From NCBI GenBank assembly GCA_019113605.1, contig DXHF01000228.1, positions 1 through 42,807 of the forward strand: a stretch of 42,807 nucleotides of DNA, in the 5' to 3' direction. The DNA is from Candidatus Paenibacillus intestinavium (lineage in GTDB: Bacteria; Bacillota; Bacilli; Paenibacillales; Paenibacillaceae). Of this stretch, positions 18,611 to 27,530 are shown in pieces (the first letter of the stretch is position 1; the number at the start of each line of letters is the position of its first letter). A program made the position numbers and the translations under genes. The notes under the pieces are model-generated. The model did not search any database. It worked only from the letters and a program-made list of their open reading frames with translations, and was not told where the DNA came from.

Positions 18611-20584
18611 TTAAGCGAGACCACTGCTTAAGATTACCGCTTGATGAGGACGAAGTGTAAGCTCTGCTCCATTACAACTCCATATTTCCTCTCCCCCTAT
18701 GCTATCTAGCTCTAGTACACATGAATTACCATCTAAACTATATTCCTTGATAGTGAGGGGCAGTGTCTCAACTCCGTTGAGATTAAAGCAACAAATCAGT
18801 TTTTGTCCATTATGCATATACCCATACACGACAATATCCTCTGGAGAATCCGCAATAAAGAAATATTCTGGCCTAATTAAAACTTTCCATTGTACCTTGC
18901 ATTCATGGAGCTTGCTTAGAAGCGCAATCATTGTCGAAGGAGATGCCCAATCAATGTTCATCTGGTTAAAGAAAGCTCTTGGAATATCCGCTCCATCAGT
19001 ATTGTCACCTAGACCACAATTGAGTGGTTGCTGCTCATTCACTTCAAAACCAGTCGTAATGTATGGAATTGCATTAGGTAAAAAATGATTGAATACTGCA
19101 ATCATTCTTGCTAGTTGAACGCCTCCTCTACTCGTAATTCTTGGTGTATCAGCTGTCTCGGCACAAGCAAAAATATGAATATTCATACTAGGCAAATCAC
19201 TTAAATAAGAGACCAAATTAGACTTGCTAATATCAGTCATAATATTCCAGCCACTGCCGAGCATAATATTGTAGCCTACTTCTGCTGCTTTCTTGTGATT
19301 GCGATTAAAGAGATCCTCACTAATAAGAAGTGCCTCAGGCTTCATTTGTTTAATGGTATGAAACATTTCCTCCAATAAAGGTACGGGTAATACATGTCCA
19401 ATATCAATGCGAAATCCATCGACTTTATACGTATTTAGATTATAACGAATACCTTCGATTAGCAGATCCCACAGCTCTCTGTTCGGTTGTTCAGCTGGGT
19501 AGTAGTTACACTTAATCGTATCAAATAGAACATATGGCGCTTGATCTGTCGGTATCAACTCCCTTACCCATGGTGAGAAGTCGGAATACAGTCTAAGAAA
19601 CGTAATATCTGTCCATATAGGCTGCACATCATTAATCCAATCTGAATGTGCGGGCGCTGTCGTTATTGCCATTTCCCGCTCCACTAGTTCAAGCAATTCT
19701 TCCCCGCTATTTTTTGCTTGAAGCTTAAGCCTCTCCCATAATTCCGTATGAAGCTCATTGGGAGGTAAGGAAAACTTTTCAAGAAAAGCTGCAGTCTCCT
19801 TGCTTTGATATACAGTCTCCAACTTATCTGGTGTACACTCTTCGAAAAAGCCAAGCTCAGGGATATGAGGAGGTGCAAATTCCTCTAGCGCATCCTTCTC
19901 AATCCAATACACCCACTCGGGATGGTCATGAATGATTTCACTATTTCTAGCAGTAACACGGGGAATAAAGTCCACTGTTACCTTGATATCTAGCAAGTGA
20001 CAAGCCTCAACGAGCGCAGTCATTTCATCGTTAAGCGTAAAGTCCGTCAGCTCATCAAGCAGCGTATCGTGAAGATTGTCATCGAGATGAAACATCGATT
20101 GTACCGCGTAAGGGGAACCAATATCCCCTTTCAAGTTAATCGCGCTATATCTCGTAATAGGCAGCATATAGAGAATATTAACTCCCATTTGCTTCATTAA
20201 AGGAAGTAATAATATTGTCCTCAAAAACGTTCCAGATTGTATACTACCATCGTGATTATAGTCCCACGCTGTTGAATAACGGATTAAAGTCGAATATATA
20301 ACACTTTCATCCAAATTAGTTGTATCCGTAAGTTTGTAACTCGCAGCATCTGCAAATAATTGATTAATATGTGCATGCAAAAAATGAAAGGCAGGTACGA
20401 GAATTTCGCCTCCTTTCTGTTCAATAATATGTTGATAGCCGCATGTATTCCAGATGGCAGGTAGCCAAAGTGTTTGAGTATCATTATGTTGTCGCTCCTG
20501 AATAAATTGGGCGATACGTTTCAGTGGTTCATGATTTTCTTTATTCAGATCATTCAACTGTCTATCATCACGATATGCCTTCAT
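18611..20584 (-). CDS. GH13-family maltosyltransferase-like enzyme, last gene of the NRPS operon
   Basis: 657-residue GH13-related protein that resembles the Thermotoga maritima maltosyltransferase as I remember it: FLRTILLLPLMKQMGV, LVEACHLLDIKVTVDFIPR, HPEWVYWIEK and QPIWTDITFLRLY have clear counterparts there. Catalytic positions are Asp394 (VDGFRIDIGH), Glu423 (LLISEDLF) and Asp479 (AETADTPR). That enzyme moves maltosyl units between malto-oligosaccharides. No signal peptide. The ATG at 20584 lies 9 nt after the NRPS stop and its AAGGA overlaps the NRPS end, so the two are tightly coupled. In this context it may maltosylate the product or tailor its glucan part; that is inference. No alignment was run. 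Confidence 0.8.
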   Translation of the reverse strand: MKAYRDDRQLNDLNKENHEPLKRIAQFIQERQHNDTQTLWLPAIWNTCGYQHIIEQKGGEILVPAFHFLHAHINQLFADAASYKLTDTTNLDESVIYSTLIRYSTAWDYNHDGSIQSGTFLRTILLLPLMKQMGVNILYMLPITRYSAINLKGDIGSPYAVQSMFHLDDNLHDTLLDELTDFTLNDEMTALVEACHLLDIKVTVDFIPRVTARNSEIIHDHPEWVYWIEKDALEEFAPPHIPELGFFEECTPDKLETVYQSKETAAFLEKFSLPPNELHTELWERLKLQAKNSGEELLELVEREMAITTAPAHSDWINDVQPIWTDITFLRLYSDFSPWVRELIPTDQAPYVLFDTIKCNYYPAEQPNRELWDLLIEGIRYNLNTYKVDGFRIDIGHVLPVPLLEEMFHTIKQMKPEALLISEDLFNRNHKKAAEVGYNIMLGSGWNIMTDISKSNLVSYLSDLPSMNIHIFACAETADTPRITSRGGVQLARMIAVFNHFLPNAIPYITTGFEVNEQQPLNCGLGDNTDGADIPRAFFNQMNIDWASPSTMIALLSKLHECKVQWKVLIRPEYFFIADSPEDIVVYGYMHNGQKLICCFNLNGVETLPLTIKEYSLDGNSCVLELDSIGGEEIWSCNGAELTLRPHQAVILSSGLA

Positions 20585-20593
20585 ACTGAATCC

Positions 20594-23500
20594 TCATCCT
20601 TTCTCATGAAACGTTAATTGTGAAAATTGACTACGATGATCAGTCGGCTCCCAAGTCTTCGAGAACAAACCAACACTAAGTATTGGCTGCACCGTTGATT
20701 GTTTATATAGCAGCTCCCAATCAGCCTCCTGCTCATACTTCACTAGAAAACTTAGCTCCCCAGCCTTAGCCTCTACTCGTAAATAATGCATTTCTTGTAT
20801 ATCAGGTCTAACAAACAATTCATAGTTTTCTGTACGCTCCGGATAGAATATCGCTAACAGCTTCCGTCTAGCATTGCCGAACATCATTTTACTTTGATCA
20901 TTAAATTTCACGATAAGACCGCTGTGGAAGCAAGGACCATATTTATTATGATTGATCACTTTTGCTTCTATCGAAAAATGATCATAACTAGGCTGCATAA
21001 GCCATTGAGCAGACTCATCCTTCGTAATCCAAGTATCGTCGATACTATGAACCGTGTGAATCATCGTAATACTCTCATTTTCATGAACCATTGTTGCCCC
21101 GTTAGGATTATGCTCTAGCCATTGTCCTTTTTCAACGGAGATCTGTTCATTAGTAAATCCCGTTTCAAGCTTCGCTTCTATTAACAATCCTCGTACGCTG
21201 TCAAAGAACTCTCTTTCCTTTACTTTAATTCGTTCTACTTCGGAATATAAATCATTCACTTCATAAACATGATCTGCCATTCGATCAAATAAAGTTAACC
21301 TAAATTGTTCCCACTCCTCGCGGATAGTAATACTGAGAGCATTCATGCCATCTATCTGCTCAACGCCCACATCAGCTTTTCCCATGTAGTTGGAGAGAAG
21401 GTCATAATAAACCGACTTATAATTCGTCAACGGAATGAGTCTCGTTATCCGTGACGTGTCCTGTTGCTCCTCAATTTCATGTAGCATCTCCTCCTCGATA
21501 AAGGAAATGGTGGAGTCCCCTTTATGCCATCTCTCTAATTGATTACGATGATCTATCAAAGCGGTTAACCAAGTAGTAGAGGAGGGCTTGTTATCCATAT
21601 TGCTTACGGACCAGAATGAAGGAATTGTTCCAGCAGGACACCAATTGTTCGCATAATACTGACCCATTTTAGCAAGATCATCTACTCGAATGACAAAATC
21701 CCGATAAATTGGCTTTGCACCATCCTCAATATGCATATTATCCAGTATATAAACAAGATCACGCTTAGCATCATAACCTTTCACAATAAAGTAATGCGTA
21801 TGCGGTTCACCCATATAGTGGTTCGAGTAATATAAACCACATAAATCACCAGGAATTAATATACGGTGCTCCTTCTGTAGCTCTTCCCTAAGTAAAATTC
21901 TTAACTCTTTGACATTGGTATATTTGTTTGTATGGATGTCTAAGTGGAATACGGATTTCAACTCTTGCTCATATAAATTAAAGAAATGGGCATGTGGCTC
22001 ACTCTCTCTCTCAAACGGTTGTTCTATCCAATCGTCAGGGAAAAAGGTCATATAGTAGTTGTAATAAAATAAAAACAGATCGAAATAACCGGATTGAAAG
22101 GATTCAAATAATATAGCCATCGGCTTCGTAAAACAATTAACCTGTTCCCAACCATAGGCATCGACATTCGTCTTTATCGCATGATTAATCGAAATCAATG
22201 AAGCCACTGAAGATGAATGATCCTCCTCATTCCAAGGCGTAAACTCAAATTCACCATGACGCTCCCTTAGCAAATCTGCTAAACTAATCGCCGTTGGTGC
22301 CTTATACAAATCTGAAGTTTGAACCGGAATCCCTCTTTCCTTCATTAGAGAAACCACTCTTAGCACATGCAAAGAATGTCCACCAATTTCAAAAAAATGG
22401 TCATCCTCCTCTATGCGATGTCCTGATAAAATTTGTGACCAACAGCCTCTTATTGTTCTTTCCAAAATATGCTCTGTCATATGTTCATTGCTTTGCTTAT
22501 GCTGCCGACTCCTTTGCGGCTGAGGTAAGGCCTTTCGATCTACTTTGCCATTGGGTGTAAGAGGTAATTGCTCTAATGGTACAAAATAAGATGGAATCAT
22601 ATATTGGGGAAGTTTATCCCCCAAATATTTTCTTAGCTCTGTCATTTCGATATCTCTCGTCATACTTACATAGGCAGCTAATTCATGAGTGCCGTCATCA
22701 CTTTTCAAGTCTCTTACAGCCGTCATTTTTATGAAGGGATGTTGCAAAAGTAAACTTTCTATTTCCCCTAATTCTATTCGATAGCCTCGAATTTTCACCT
22801 GATCATCCATACGTCCTAAATGCTGAATTTGACCATTCGGAAGCCATTTTGCTAAATCACCAGTAAGGTACAATCTTTCATTTGCAACAAATGGATGCTC
22901 AATAAATTTCTCATCCGTTAGCTCTGGTCTATTCCAATAACCACGAGCTAGCCCATAACCAGAGATACATAATTGCCCTGATGAACCGATGGGCAACAAT
23001 TCATTATGCTCATTCAAAATATAAATCGAGGTGTTCGCGATCGGAACACCAATCGTAATATACTCTTCATCAGTCAACTCTTGCACTGTTGACCATACTG
23101 TCGTCTCCGTAGGACCATACATATTAAAAATCCGAGCAGAGGTTTGTTCTCGCAGCTGCTTAAATAACGGCATAGGTAGAGGCTCTCCACCAAGCATAAT
23201 AACTTTCAGCTGTCTGAAAGCTTGATGTTCAAGTCCTTCTGCCAACAAAAGCCGCATCCGAGATGGCGTCATCTGCAGTACATCAATATCCTTTTCCACA
23301 ATTAATTGATTAAGCTGTTCACCATCTACCTGCTCCATCTCATCCGCAATAATGACACGCATTCCAGAAGACAGTGGCACCAATGTTTCTAGAACAAAAA
23401 TATCAAAAGATATTGTCGTCACACATAATATACTATAATCCCCATTCATCGGAATTTTCGCTTGAATCGCTCGTATAAAGTTAATAACGGATAGATGTTC

Positions 23501-25417
23501 AATCATGACACCCTTCGGCTTTCCAGTTGATCCCGATGTATAGATGATATATGCCAAATCATGGGGATCGTTCACATTGGAGGGATTCTTCCTTAACTCT
23601 GCCTGCTCGATGTTTTTCCCTTTCCATGCGTCCTCAGCCCCATTAGATGCTAGATTAATGGTTAGCTCCATTAAATCAATATTTTCTACAGACAATACTA
23701 TCCTCTCTCGTAGTTGCTGACCAATGAGAATAATCTGTGCCCCACTGTCTTGCACAACGTAATCAATTCGTTCCTGAGGATATGTTGGATCAATAGGCAA
23801 ATAAGCTCCACCTGCCTTCATAATTCCATAGATTCCAACGATCATCTCAAGAGATCTCTCCGCAAGAATTCCTACAATTGATTGGGCACCAACGCCCCGC
23901 TCTCGAAGCTGGTGTGCTATTCTATTAGATTGTTTATTCAATTGATCATAAGTAAGCTCTTTTCCTTTAAACACAAGTGCCGTTTGATGAGGTGTTAGTA
24001 CCGCTTGCTCCTGAAGCAACTCATGGATTAATTTATTACGAGGTACATCGAGATTCGTACGATTAAATGTTTCAAGTAATTGTGTAATCTCCGTCTCCCT
24101 TAACAAAGAGAGTTCTGCTACTCTACTATTAGGATTTTCTATCATTTGATCTAGCAAGTTTTGTAGAGCACGAATCATATTCGCGATATCTTCTTCTGAA
24201 AACAAATTGTTTTTATACTGTACATCGACAGTAAGTTCATTTTTGCCATTCCAATCATTCACAACAAACTGCAGCGCGTTTAACTGATGACCATTATAAA
24301 TCTCTCGGTGCTCTACCTGCCATCCATTTAACTCCGTTAACATCTTGGTATTGAAACAATTCATTGTGACTTGAAATAACTGCTCTCTACCACTACGTCT
24401 AAGTTCTAATTGTTGTACTAATAGGTCATAAGGATATTTTTGATGCCTATAACAAGACGTTGTAATTTCCTTGAGTCGAGTAAGGAAGCTCACTACCGTC
24501 TCGCCGCTTTCAATCTGTACTCTCAAGGGCATATTACTTGTAAATATTCCGAATATCTCTTTCTCTAATTGACCGTATCGATTGAATATAGGAGTACCGA
24601 TAACTAGATCATCCCTTTTCAAACTTCGGTGCAAATATAGAAGTACTAACCCTGTTAAAATCGTGTTATCGGAACAATTCAGAGATGTCGCCAATCGCCT
24701 AATAGCTGCTGTTGTATACTTATCTAATAAAAATGAGGCTCTACTGCCTTCTACATCATTTGGATCGTCATTTGTAAAAAGTGGTTGTGGTAATGTTGCA
24801 AATTGCTTCAGCCAAAATGTATGATCACGCTGGCAGCGAGAACTTGAGAAATACTTTGCTTCCTGTGAAATGACATTCAAGTACCCTGGCGGCTGTAGCT
24901 TTTCGTATTCACTGTTTTTCAATAGGTTCATGTAAATCTTGCCAATACCTTCTGTTAACAGTTGTACCGACCAACCATCCGCAATAATATGATGTAGCTT
25001 AATAAGCAAACCTGTTCGTACACTATCAAGGCGGAACATCGTAAACTTATACAACTGATCGTCAGTAATTGAAATCGCCCGTGTTGCCTCTTTCTCAACC
25101 CATTGTTGCATGACAAGCTCAGCATTCTCTTCACCAGAAAAGTCATATAACTCAATGGCTATAGGCTCCTTAGTTCGCCAAACATACTGCTTTATTTCAC
25201 CTTCGTATTCTGTGAACTTAAGATGGAAGGCTTCATGTTGGCTTACAAATAAAGAAATAGATTGCTCAAGTAATGAAAAATTGACATTGCCCTCTATTAT
25301 ACTTACCAAGCCCACCACATGAATGGGACTACTCGGATATCGCAACTCCACATAACTAATTCTCTTTTGTGAATGTGTTAAAGGTTCAAGAGCGACACCG
25401 TTCATAACAGTATCCAT
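20594..25417 (-). CDS. single-module NRPS: C-A-T plus BtrH/C39-like and concanavalin-like domains
   Basis: 1607-residue nonribosomal peptide synthetase. The condensation domain (about 10-440) has intact HHIIADG (142-148). The adenylation domain (about 460-970) has YIIYTSGSTGKPKG and GPTETTVW. Specificity residues read by eye are DILQMGMVWK (Asp672, Ile673, Leu676, Gln715, Met741, Gly743, Met766, Val774, Trp775, Lys958), very close to the glycine code. The carrier domain has GGHSL with Ser1015. Residues about 1085-1260 look like a BtrH/C39-type papain fold (Cys1095, His1206/1208, Asp1226) where a thioesterase would be expected. The last 190 residues resemble a DUF1349-like concanavalin fold. 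GGGGGAAA precedes the ATG. The final two assignments are weaker. Confidence 0.9.
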   Translation of the reverse strand: MDTVMNGVALEPLTHSQKRISYVELRYPSSPIHVVGLVSIIEGNVNFSLLEQSISLFVSQHEAFHLKFTEYEGEIKQYVWRTKEPIAIELYDFSGEENAELVMQQWVEKEATRAISITDDQLYKFTMFRLDSVRTGLLIKLHHIIADGWSVQLLTEGIGKIYMNLLKNSEYEKLQPPGYLNVISQEAKYFSSSRCQRDHTFWLKQFATLPQPLFTNDDPNDVEGSRASFLLDKYTTAAIRRLATSLNCSDNTILTGLVLLYLHRSLKRDDLVIGTPIFNRYGQLEKEIFGIFTSNMPLRVQIESGETVVSFLTRLKEITTSCYRHQKYPYDLLVQQLELRRSGREQLFQVTMNCFNTKMLTELNGWQVEHREIYNGHQLNALQFVVNDWNGKNELTVDVQYKNNLFSEEDIANMIRALQNLLDQMIENPNSRVAELSLLRETEITQLLETFNRTNLDVPRNKLIHELLQEQAVLTPHQTALVFKGKELTYDQLNKQSNRIAHQLRERGVGAQSIVGILAERSLEMIVGIYGIMKAGGAYLPIDPTYPQERIDYVVQDSGAQIILIGQQLRERIVLSVENIDLMELTINLASNGAEDAWKGKNIEQAELRKNPSNVNDPHDLAYIIYTSGSTGKPKGVMIEHLSVINFIRAIQAKIPMNGDYSILCVTTISFDIFVLETLVPLSSGMRVIIADEMEQVDGEQLNQLIVEKDIDVLQMTPSRMRLLLAEGLEHQAFRQLKVIMLGGEPLPMPLFKQLREQTSARIFNMYGPTETTVWSTVQELTDEEYITIGVPIANTSIYILNEHNELLPIGSSGQLCISGYGLARGYWNRPELTDEKFIEHPFVANERLYLTGDLAKWLPNGQIQHLGRMDDQVKIRGYRIELGEIESLLLQHPFIKMTAVRDLKSDDGTHELAAYVSMTRDIEMTELRKYLGDKLPQYMIPSYFVPLEQLPLTPNGKVDRKALPQPQRSRQHKQSNEHMTEHILERTIRGCWSQILSGHRIEEDDHFFEIGGHSLHVLRVVSLMKERGIPVQTSDLYKAPTAISLADLLRERHGEFEFTPWNEEDHSSSVASLISINHAIKTNVDAYGWEQVNCFTKPMAILFESFQSGYFDLFLFYYNYYMTFFPDDWIEQPFERESEPHAHFFNLYEQELKSVFHLDIHTNKYTNVKELRILLREELQKEHRILIPGDLCGLYYSNHYMGEPHTHYFIVKGYDAKRDLVYILDNMHIEDGAKPIYRDFVIRVDDLAKMGQYYANNWCPAGTIPSFWSVSNMDNKPSSTTWLTALIDHRNQLERWHKGDSTISFIEEEMLHEIEEQQDTSRITRLIPLTNYKSVYYDLLSNYMGKADVGVEQIDGMNALSITIREEWEQFRLTLFDRMADHVYEVNDLYSEVERIKVKEREFFDSVRGLLIEAKLETGFTNEQISVEKGQWLEHNPNGATMVHENESITMIHTVHSIDDTWITKDESAQWLMQPSYDHFSIEAKVINHNKYGPCFHSGLIVKFNDQSKMMFGNARRKLLAIFYPERTENYELFVRPDIQEMHYLRVEAKAGELSFLVKYEQEADWELLYKQSTVQPILSVGLFSKTWEPTDHRSQFSQLTFHEKG

Positions 25418-25452
25418 ATCGTTTCCCCCTTTTTTGAACGATTATACTTTAC

Positions 25453-26823
25453 TTAGGCTGAGAGATTTTCCGAGTTGGAGATTAGTGTTCGTAGCCATTT
25501 TCCTGAACGGAATCTCATATAACCAATCGTAAATCGTACGACTTCTTCGAGTGATAGAAAAAAGTAGACCCAGAACAAAGGCTGTTTCCATACAAAAGAT
25601 AAAAGTAAACCTAGTGGGACTCCAATTAACCAAGTAGCTGTAGACTCCATAATAAATACAAATTTACTGTCTCCACCACTTTGGAGAATTCCACCAGCAA
25701 TGATCATATTGGCCACCTTCACCCATATGAAAGCAGCAAAAACCCAAATAACGTAGATAGATAATTGATTAGCTTCCTCTGATATTTGGAAAAACCTTGT
25801 ATACAGTGGGGCTAGAAACGCGATTAACACACCTAATCCAATCGAGATGAGAATTCCAATTTTTACGAGTTTTTGAGCATACTCCCGCGCTGTAGCATGG
25901 TCTCCAGCACCTAAACGATTGCCTACCATAACACTTGCAGCCCCTCCCAAACCAGCAAGCAAGCCGATCATTAATCCTTGTAGTGGGAAGGTTATCGTCA
26001 TTGCAGTCATCTCTGTTGTTCCCATTCTGCTGTAAATGATGGCATACACTGCTTCACCTAACACCCACACCAATTCCGTTAAAACGATCGGATACATAGT
26101 CACTAGAAACTTCTTTGTAAGTGGCTTGGATACTTGAATTAACTCCTTAATTGCCACTCCTCCAGGTAGTCGATAACGATAAACAGCACCAATAATAAGT
26201 ATGCACTCAACAATTCTTGAAATGACCGTAGCGTACGCTGCACCCGCCAAGCCAAGCTGCGGAAATCCGAATTTACCAAATATAAGAAAATAGTTTAATA
26301 TGATGTTAATGATAACTGTGCATAAGCTAACATACATTGGAAACTTTACATGTCCTGTACTTCGTAGTATTGCTGAGTAAAGCATTGTAAGCATAGTTGG
26401 TACATAGCTTAATGCTACAATTTTCAGGAAAATAAAGCCCTCCTCAGTCACCTGGCTATCTGTTGTAAATAAGGATAAAAGCATCTCTGGCTTAAAAAAC
26501 ACTAGAATTGAAAATAGCACAGATAAAGAAAGCCCTATTGCAAGTGCCAAACCAAGCAACTGTGAAATACTTTTCGTGTCTTTATTGCCCCAGAATTGAG
26601 CAGCATACACGGAAAGTGCAGCTGCTAGTCCAGCTAGAACAACCGAAATAACACTAAAAATTTTACTAGCGATACCTACTGATGCGATCGCAACATCTCC
26701 AAGCTGACCGACCATGATCTGATCGGTCATGTAAAGCATTGCCATAATTAAACTCTGTAGTGCAATCGGAATGGCTAGCTTATATAGATTTTTATAAAAT
26801 GCTTTATTATCGTTTAACTCCAT
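25453..26823 (-). CDS. MATE-family efflux transporter
   Basis: 457-residue membrane protein with about 12 segments and MATE features: LAIPIALQSLIMAMLYMTDQ at the start, MVGQLGD, GLAGAAYATVISR, and an ALRSTG-like AILRSTGH. It expels a small molecule in exchange for sodium or protons. The start at 26823 has GAGGAG 6 nt upstream; an ATG at 26841 overlaps the previous stop but has no ribosome binding site. It lies between the RibD-like reductase and the NRPS in one operon, so it probably exports the NRPS product or protects the cell from it. Confidence 0.92.
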   Translation of the reverse strand: MELNDNKAFYKNLYKLAIPIALQSLIMAMLYMTDQIMVGQLGDVAIASVGIASKIFSVISVVLAGLAAALSVYAAQFWGNKDTKSISQLLGLALAIGLSLSVLFSILVFFKPEMLLSLFTTDSQVTEEGFIFLKIVALSYVPTMLTMLYSAILRSTGHVKFPMYVSLCTVIINIILNYFLIFGKFGFPQLGLAGAAYATVISRIVECILIIGAVYRYRLPGGVAIKELIQVSKPLTKKFLVTMYPIVLTELVWVLGEAVYAIIYSRMGTTEMTAMTITFPLQGLMIGLLAGLGGAASVMVGNRLGAGDHATAREYAQKLVKIGILISIGLGVLIAFLAPLYTRFFQISEEANQLSIYVIWVFAAFIWVKVANMIIAGGILQSGGDSKFVFIMESTATWLIGVPLGLLLSFVWKQPLFWVYFFLSLEEVVRFTIGYMRFRSGKWLRTLISNSENLSA

Positions 26824-26840
26824 GCCCACTCCTCTTCCCA

Positions 26841-27530
26841 TTAACTAAGCTTTTTATTGTCATGCAGAGCCCCTTCTGATCTGATATAGCGCATTAATGT
26901 GTAATTACTTTTTAACTGTATATCTGCAACTTCGAATCGCTTCGTATAGGAAAGTTGATTGTAGCCTTGTCCATCTACGAGTGATATATTGGCAGTGCCA
27001 CCGATAATAATGGGTAGCTGCATCAGTATAATTTCATTAACTAAGTTTTGATCAAATACATACCAGTTCAACAATCCGCCACCCTCTACCATAAGATGAT
27101 GAATGCCGTACTTCGTCTCTAATATTTCAAATAGTTTATCGAAATCAACAAGATCATGACCGCAAACAATAACCTCTTTCCCCTTCTGACGAATTAATTC
27201 ATTTTTCCGCTCATCCCAACCATTCTCTGTCGTAACGATAATAGTACGCTCGTCATCAGCAAAAATATTGCTCTCTAACGGGATATCTAATGTTCTCGTT
27301 GGAATGATTCTAACGGGATTTTTCGCCTGCTCAAAACGATTAGTCAGAAAGGGATTGTCTGTAAGTATCGTATTTTTTCCAACCATAATACCGTTGACTT
27401 CTCCACGAAACTTATGAATGTATTGCATATCTTCCTCTGTAAATAATTGAAATAATTCCTTACTAGAATAGCCTGATCCGAACGTCAATTTCCCATCAAT
27501 AGATACTTGACTAAATACAGTTACCTTCAT
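26841..27530 (-). CDS. RibD C-terminal-like / DHFR-fold reductase
   Basis: 229-residue protein matching the reductase half of RibD: VSIDGKL near the start, GIMVGKNTILTDNP, LMVEGGGLLNWYVFDQNLVNE and LPIIIGG. There is no deaminase half. In riboflavin synthesis this fold uses NADPH to reduce a ribosylamine to a ribitylamine. As a stand-alone gene in an NRPS operon it is more likely a biosynthetic reductase than a vitamin enzyme. The start overlaps the upstream gene by 4 nt (ATGA) and has GAAGGAGG before it, so translation is coupled. The substrate is unknown; an imine or glycosylamine at a sugar reducing end is a testable guess. Confidence 0.85.
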   Translation of the reverse strand: MKVTVFSQVSIDGKLTFGSGYSSKELFQLFTEEDMQYIHKFRGEVNGIMVGKNTILTDNPFLTNRFEQAKNPVRIIPTRTLDIPLESNIFADDERTIIVTTENGWDERKNELIRQKGKEVIVCGHDLVDFDKLFEILETKYGIHHLMVEGGGLLNWYVFDQNLVNEIILMQLPIIIGGTANISLVDGQGYNQLSYTKRFEVADIQLKSNYTLMRYIRSEGALHDNKKLS

